From the NCBI GenBank assembly GCA_030144725.1, contig JASKMD010000026.1, positions 2,950,552 through 3,014,551 on the forward strand: 64,000 nt of DNA, given 5' to 3'. This DNA is from Haematococcus lacustris. Taxonomy: Eukaryota; Chlorophyta; Chlorophyceae; Chlamydomonadales; Haematococcaceae. Position numbers and translations under genes: made by a program. Below the pieces are notes generated by a model that worked only from the letters and a program-made list of their open reading frames with translations, was not told the origin of the DNA and made no database searches. Of this stretch, positions 58,601 to 64,000 are shown piece after piece. Each line of letters begins with the position of its first letter. The stretch's first letter is position 1.

Positions 58601-61600
58601 AGACAGCCCCAGCTCTGCACTGGGCAGTGAGATTCACTTTCGATTGGCGAATTTTTGAGACGAAATATTACGTTTGAGCTGCGATCATGGCTCGGCACGT
58701 GGTGGCGCCAGTGCGCGGAATGAAATATAACATCACCCAGGTTGGCCCATTTGAATGAAATGAAGGTTGATTCATCGATTTGAACTGACAGCCGCAGTCC
58801 AGGGCCAGGACTGGGCTGCACCTCACGGATGCGGCGCTTGGCCGTGGCGTGGGTGGCGTGCACGTCAACTTTGCGCACTGCGGTAATACGTGTGCAGCCT
58901 CTGCTTTAGCGCGAGGGAGCCTTACGTTCCCAATGCACGTAATGGCAGGTGTCTAGCCCCGAAAAGCAGCCAAGCGAGCAGCAGGGGCAGCAGCAGCAGG
59001 GGCAGCAGCAGCGGCAGCAGCAGCAGGAGGCAGCAGGCAACAGCAGGGGCAGGAGCAGCAAGGGCAGCAGCAGCAGGGGCAGCAGCAGCGGCAGCAGCAG
59101 CAGTAGGCAGCAGGCAACAGCAGGGGCAGGAGCAGCAAGGGCAGCAGCGACAGGGGCAGCAGGGGCAGCAGAAGGCAGCAGTAGGCAGCAGTCGGCAGCC
59201 GTAGGCAGCAGCAGGGGCAGAAGCAGCAGGGGCAGCAGGGGCAGGGGCGGCAGGGGCAGTAGGGGTAGGGGCAGCAGGGGCAGCAGCGGTAGCAGTGGCA
59301 TCAACGGCATCAGCGGCAGCGGCGGTGGCGGCAGCAGCAGGGGCAGCAGCAGCGGCATCATCACCAGCAGCAGCAGGGGCAGCAGCAACAGGGGCAGCAG
59401 GGGCAGCAGAAGGCAGCAGTAGGCAGCGGTAGGCAGTAGCAGGGGCAGGAGCAGCAAGGGCAGCAGCAGCAGGGGCAGCAGCAGCAGGGGCAGCCGCAGC
59501 AGGGGCAGCAGGGGCGGCAGGGGCAGCAGGGGCAGTGGCAGCAGCGGCAGCAGGGGCAGGGGCAGCGGCAGCGGCAGCAGGCTGAAAGTGGAGGGAGTTC
59601 CATCAGGGTGTTGATGGCACACTTGTGCGATGGTACACATTTGATGCTTCCGCTGAATACTGCAAGCGATGAACAGCCAGCTGAGGATCAGCAAGCACGA
59701 CAACTGGGACATGACTGGCTCTACATGAGGGCTGTAGGATTTAACAGCAGTCCCACACTATGTAACAAAAAGCAACACGGTGAAAAGACATTCCACTTGA
59801 GCAATGTCAAATTTCCTTGGAGGTGGCTGCGGCCAGTGTTCAGTAAGGCATAACAATCTCGCACATTAGGTAACCACGGGCCACACTGTCAACATGAGCA
59901 TGACCCGAGCAGATTCCAATTGACCTGACACATGACCTTCCCTGGTGGCAGGATAGCAAGGGCATGCCGTGAGGCTTCTTTCCACCCTGCTTGCACGCTT
60001 GATGGCGAGGGGTCTTTACTTCTTTCTTGACACATGACCTGACGTTGCATAACTTGAACGTGCATACTTTTGTTTGGCTGCATGCGGGCTTGCTTGACCG
60101 GCTGTCTATTGGGCTGGTTGTAAAAGAAATGTAGGCTGCACATACATATGTTGCCTGCTGCCCACTGCCCTAGTGTTTTGACATTTGGACCTGAGCCATG
60201 CATTCTGACCTGAGCCAAACTAGGCTGAGATATTGACTTGAGGATAAGAACCTTGGCCATGCCAGAGTGAGCTATCAATCATGCAACTCGACAAACACAA
60301 AATTGGCTGCTCGGCCATTAGTTATTGGAACACTGACCACAGGCTCAAGGCGGCACACAGGGCTGGTCTCAGGCTGCATTCTCAGGCTGCCTGCTGCTGG
60401 CTGGACTGATCGGGTCAGCTTGGGTCAGCTCAGATCCCGTACTGTAGTGTTGCTCAGGGTCGCAACAGGGCAGTCAGGGTTGCATGTTGCATCTGGAAAG
60501 TGTGAATAAGAGCCTCCAATGCATGGTGGTCTAGTCACGGCTATGGATGTCATAGCATGAAACCAATCGGCGCGATGATGGGTCTAATCCCTAACATATA
60601 GGTTGATTGCCACCACGACAATGCGCCCAGGAGACTGACCATGACATTGAACAATTGCAGAGCATTGCTTTCCCTGAACTCTGACACTGCACCCTCTGAC
60701 CCCCCATCTTAACAGTTTGCTTCATGGCAAAAGCCCCTTCTTTTGATGCACGTCATTAATCGGAGTTTGCTCCTTCTCCTTCTCCTTCTCCTTCTCCTTC
60801 TCCTTCTCCTTCTCCTTCTCCTTCTCCTTCTCCTTCTCCTTCTCCTTCTCCTTCTCCTTCTCCTTCTCCTTCTCCTTCTCCTTCTCCTTCTCCTTCTCCT
60901 TCTCCTTCTCCTTCTCCTTCTCCTTCTCCTTCTCCTTCTCCTTCTCCTTCTCCTTCTCCTTCTCCTTCTCCTTCTCCTTCTCCTTCTCCTTCTCCTTCTC
61001 CTTCTCCTTCTCCTTCTCCTTCTCCTTCTCCTTCTCCTTCTCCTTCTCCTTCTCCTTCTCCTTCTCCTTCTCCTTCTCCTCCTTCTCCTTCTCCTTCTCC
61101 TTCTCCTTCTCCTTCTCCTTCTCCTTCTCCTTCTCCTTCTCCTTCTCCTTCTCCTTCTCCTTCTCCTTCTCCTTCTCCTTCTCCTTCTCCTTCTCCTTCT
61201 CCTTCTCCTTCTCCTTCTCCTTCTCCTTCTCCTTCTCCTTCTCCTTCTCCTTCTCCTTCTCCTTCTCCTTCTCCTTCTCCTTCTCCTTCTCCTTCTCCTT
61301 CTCCCTTCTCCTTCTCCTTCTCCTTCTCCTTCTCCTTCTCCTTCTCCTTCTCCTTCTCCTTCTCCTTCTCCTTCTCCTTCTCCTTCTCCTTCTCCTTCTC
61401 CTTCTCCTTCTCCTTCTCCTTCTCCTTCTCCTTCTCCTTCTCCTTCTCCTTCTCCTTCTCCTCCTTCTCCTTCTCCTTCTCCTTCTCCTTCTCCTTCTCC
61501 TTCTCCTTCTCCTTCTCCTTCTCCTTCTTAACCTTCTCCTCCAACCTGTTGTTGCTGCGCTGTGCATGCAGCACCCCCCACGCTGTCACCCAAGGTCACA

Positions 61601-62321
61601 CTGGCACCCGGGGGTCACACTGTCCACGCCGGGGTGCAGTGTGACGGCTGTGGCATGTGTCCCATTCAAGGTCGACGCCACCACAGCTTAACACTGAGCA
61701 ACTATGACCTGTGTGATGCTTGTGCTGGTAGGGTGGTGGAACAGCAGGGGCAGGGGCATGCAGGCCCTTTCCAGGTCACAGGGACAGCTGTGGCTCCGCA
61801 TCCAAGCAGCCAGCTGGGGCTAGGAGGAGGAGCGGGTGCTAGATTCACCTGCCCTGGCCCTGGCCCTGGCCCTGGCCCTGGCCCTGGCCCTGGCCCTGGC
61901 CCTGGCCCTGGCCCTGGCCCTGGCCCTGGCCCTGGCCCTGGCCCTGGCCCTGGCCCTGGCCCTGGCCCTGGCTCTGGCCTTAGCCCTGGGATAGAAGGCC
62001 TTAGTGGCTCAATAGGGGTGGGGCCAGCCACTGGCAGTGGCAGGGTTGCGGTGCCAGAGGCGCTGCAGCCAGGCAGCGAGGCTGGGACGCACCCTACCCA
62101 GCCTCCCTTCGCTCAGCTTCCAGCTGGTCAGGGTGCTGCACGGGCAATGATACGTTGGGTGTGGGCATACTTCACAGGCCAGCATGCAGACAGCAGCCAT
62201 ATGCATGCCGACCTTAGGAACTGCCCGCCACACCTCACCTCTCAACAGCAACAGCGAAGCTGTGAAGGACAGGACCAGCAACAGCAGCAGCGACGACAAC
62301 AGAATCACCCGCGACATGGTT

Positions 62322-62352
<31 letters not shown>

Positions 62353-63091
62353 GGTCGCAGTGCTGCTCAGTCCACCCCAAAACAATACTGGTCAAGGGGT
62401 GCCAGGTAGCAGGCAGCCTGCCCCGCCAGGTGTGACTGGGCTAGCCAGGTGTAATCACAGTGTGACCTGCACGGGCATGCCACCCTTGTACCTGCAACAC
62501 GAGGGTCACTCCCGCACCATCATCGGCATCGAGAGGCTGAGGCAAGCTGGGCAAAGCACACCGCAACTTGCATCAGGTGAGGCAACAGCAAGGCGAGACA
62601 GGGTGCTCGACCACAATAAAACGACAAACTTGCTTCGCATCTGCAGTGACCCTGGCGTTGCTTGTGAATCATCCAACTCCTTAACGATCTCACGCCCGCC
62701 TGTCGCGTGCCATGAGTGCACATGAGTGCTTCCCGGGTAGCGCTGTAGCTGTTGTGCCGGTTGTTCCTCGTTTCCTTCTTTGCAGCGCGGGGCTTTACCG
62801 CAGGGGACACGTACAACCTCCTTATCCTGGATCCCGGTACCGCAAGCGCGCCGCTGAGCAAAACCCTCCGGTGAGCGACCTTCGACCTGCCGTTTGTACA
62901 CGGGCCTTGCCGTGACGTTTGGTGGTAGTGCACGCAGGGAAAAACGGGGTTGGCAGCGGCTGTTACGTCGAGGCGAGCTCACACTGCGGCACTCACAGTA
63001 TCAGTTGCTCTATTGCCTCGAATCCATGTCCTCTGAGAAGGAACATTCGACGGGGAAAACGATCGTGGCTGCGGAAGTGCATCATACATAA
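49779..63091 (+). CDS. ZUFSP/UFSP-type cysteine protease (peptidase C78) with multiple zinc fingers
   Basis: C78 enzymes cleave polyubiquitin or UFM1. Exons: 49779-49895; about 50370-50745; 51254-51390; 52823-53158; about 53917-54035; 54495-54547; 55253-55746; 56277-56344; 57139-57223; 57762-57844; 58228-58312; 61572-62576; 62786-62870; 62938-63091. Phases fit except around exon 5. Zinc fingers are CPVCGASF..H..H (exon 1), CVLCPQGC..H..H (exon 3) and CFTCGQAGHWTQDC (exons 6-7). The protease core is QPADRGWGCGWRNIQ (active Cys), FGGCGFVPDI, LQAWLEAAWEQGWDVLG, WIGTTEAAALLR, MPPLYLQHEGHSRTIIGIE (active His) and YNLLILDPG (Asp). The end is LRHSQYQLLYCLE. A ZZ-type finger (QCDGCGMCPIQG..YDLCDAC) is inserted within the catalytic domain. 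About 1,065 aa; probably cytosolic or nuclear. Confidence 0.85.
50431..50477 (+). repeat. GCT/CTG repeat coding poly-alanine
   Basis: About 16 trinucleotide units in exon 2 of the C78 protease gene encode an alanine run after the VDP motif. Confidence 0.85.
51414..51822 (+). repeat. GGTGGGCG minisatellite just after a 5' splice site
   Basis: This is an 8-bp G-rich repeat (GGTGGGCG and variants GGTGGGCA) with an internal duplication of about 180 bp. It begins about 24 bp downstream of the donor at 51,391 in the C78 protease gene. The plus strand, which is the sense strand, is G-rich. Confidence 0.95.
52144..52402 (-). ncRNA. Conserved 3' flank of Fanzor copy F4 (candidate guide-RNA region)
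   Basis: Nearly identical to the F3 flank (46,631-46,889), including the abrupt boundary at GCACCTTGGCC. It lies antisense in an intron of the C78 protease gene. Confidence 0.45.
52403..52698 (-). pseudogene. Fanzor-family C-terminal fragment, copy F4
   Basis: An intact minus-strand stretch of about 98 codons reads a Lys-rich linker, WLDRDCNAALNMQRIGESK, WRPLELCFWPDQ and RVRDKPPKAQ, then a stop at 52,403. Homology to F3 ends near 52,698. The longer open frame that continues to 53,062 is antisense to an exon of the C78 gene and is not Fanzor. F4 sits in the intron between exons 51,390 and 52,823. It is a 5'-truncated copy. Confidence 0.75.
53789..53879 (+). repeat. CTGCTGC 7-bp repeat before a 3' splice site
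   Basis: About 13 units lie in a C78 gene intron and end about 37 bp before the acceptor ATCTAG at 53,916. Confidence 0.9.
54548..55185 (+). repeat. CCCCCT hexamer array within an intron
   Basis: About 640 bp of (CCCCCT)n, with phase shifts and C runs, fill most of the 705-bp intron between the CCHC zinc-knuckle exon (ending 54,547) and the exon starting 55,253. Splicing across it exactly restores the fourth zinc ligand (TG + C = Cys). Very long Pro/Ser or Gly/Glu/Arg open frames here are artefacts. Confidence 0.95.
55588..55636 (+). repeat. CAG repeat coding poly-glutamine
   Basis: About 16 CAG codons in exon 7 of the C78 gene give a glutamine run. Confidence 0.95.
58978..59580 (+). repeat. 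Degenerate CAGCAGGGG minisatellite in an intron
   Basis: A purine-rich array (CAGCAGGGG and CAGCAGCAG variants) lies in the 3.26-kb intron 58,313-61,571 of the C78 gene. No phase fits an exon. The rest of this intron (59,600-60,760) shows no recognisable gene. Confidence 0.9.
60768..61528 (+). repeat. CTTCTC hexamer array, ~760 bp, before a 3' splice site
   Basis: About 127 copies of the hexamer TCTCCT have only three phase slips (near 61,080, 61,303 and 61,459). It ends about 43 bp before the acceptor CATGCAG at 61,571 of the C78 gene. It forms a giant polypyrimidine tract on the sense strand. The poly-Leu, EKEKEK and RRRR open frames here are repeat products. Confidence 0.98.
61856..61975 (+). 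repeat. GGCCCT hexamer array coding Pro-Gly repeats
   Basis: About 19 units within the large exon of the C78 gene keep the frame and encode (Pro-Gly)n between the ZZ finger and the second half of the protease domain. Confidence 0.95.
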
Positions 63092-64000
63092 ATCACCATC
63101 GCCGCCGGAAGTGAGCGGCGTCGAGGGTGTTGAGAGGCGGATGTGACAAGTCAGCTACAGATGTTAACAACTACCGGTCGCCCCCGAGTAAGCCGACCCC
63201 TGATGGTAGGTGATTTGTCGCATATCCCGCCATCAGGCCATCCCAACAGGCCATCCCAACATGTAAGAATTGCACCGCTGGGCTCAGCGCGTCGCAGTTA
63301 GCTCCCTGCTGGATGTGAACCCCCGTGGCCCGCCAGGCATCTGGACGAAGCGTAGCCTAGGGAACTGTCCAGTCGACCTTTCCTGGGGCTATCTGCGGTA
63401 TACCTCCCGGGAGAAAATAATGTAGGCGACTTCCGGCCTGATCGGCGCGAGTGTAGCTTGTTGTTGAACATCTGAGTTTCGTTATCGGCCCAAGGCCCAG
63501 TTATCACGGGTGGAGGGCTTGCCATCGCAGCTAACGCGCAATTTACTTGCTCGATTTTGGCTTGATTATATATCATCATATTCCATCATGATTGATCATA
63601 TTGGGTCATATCTTTAAGATTTTTCCATGCGCGCCTTATGTGACCCCCAAACTCCCTTAGCCGATCTCAGGGCCAGGGCCATGCAGTCAGTCACACACCT
63701 TCACACCATGGCCGAGTTTGGACTCGGCTCCTCGAAGAGTTACACTCCCCTTAATGCCATCCACCTGCATGCAGAGATTCATTGCTGAACTGCCATCCCA
63801 CTGTGGTGTTCTGGGAGGGGTTGTTTTGGGAGGGGTGGGCCATGAGGGAGTGTGCTTGGAGAGGGGGGGGAAGGGCTGGGAGGGGGGGGGCAGGCCCACT
63901 GAGGTGGGCTCCTGCAATGATGGGTGGAGGGGGGGCGGGCATGGTGGGTCGTTGCATGCCATGGCGTTGAACCAGCGAGGTGTACATGATGTAGCTTCAA
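63092..64000. other. Region downstream of the C78 gene
   Basis: This should contain the 3' UTR of the C78 gene. No further gene is supported. A minus-strand Pro-rich open frame at 63,751-63,987 may be an exon of a gene beyond the window edge, but no motif supports it. Confidence 0.35.

Noticed and set aside
60722..61589. Poly-Leu, KEKE and poly-Arg open frames of 260-280 codons
   Set aside because: Products of the CTTCTC array. The region lies in an intron of the C78 gene.

Overview
This window looks like nuclear DNA of a chlamydomonadalean green alga, most like Haematococcus. That organism call is an inference from style: GC-rich DNA, many short exons with GT/AG introns, a CHASE-domain receptor kinase, very long low-complexity arrays, Ty1/copia and short-TIR DNA transposons, and Fanzor-type TnpB relatives. 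No bacterial operon, rRNA, tRNA or CRISPR array was found. LAYOUT. 1-10,491: a large imperfect palindrome centred near 5,315. Its right arm holds the 3' half of a 20-exon kinase gene that runs on the minus strand from 16,966 to 6,254 (CHASE sensor, membrane anchor, TKL kinase; model 1,032 aa). Its left arm holds an inverted copy of the last eight exons, cut by the window start. 17,404-20,463: a DNA transposon with a perfect 9-bp target duplication. It carries a nested foldback element and a 934-bp CTGGG satellite. 21,283-24,160: a 21-bp satellite organised as a 231-bp higher-order repeat, then degenerate relatives. 24,600-27,031: two Fanzor-family fragments. 27,161-35,322: a second copy of the same DNA transposon family, split by a nearly intact copia retrotransposon (27,494-33,024). 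36,533-48,466: four or five host genes. These are an Ala/Thr/Pro-repeat protein, a small protein of unknown function, two related unknown proteins, and a starch-binding CBM20 protein. An AGGTC array and a third Fanzor fragment lie among them. 49,779-63,091: one 13.3-kb plus-strand gene for a ZUFSP/UFSP-type (peptidase C78) protease with extra zinc fingers. A fourth Fanzor fragment lies antisense in one of its introns. HOW IT FITS TOGETHER. The host genes are independent single genes (signalling kinase, ubiquitin/UFM1-type protease, starch-binding protein). They are separated and invaded by mobile elements and satellites. Two themes recur. Fanzor C-terminal fragments keep a shared 3' flank, where the guide RNA of this family usually lies. 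Several introns carry long pyrimidine-rich repeat arrays that end shortly before the 3' splice site. Exon coordinates come from splice-site and phase reasoning by eye, without transcript evidence.
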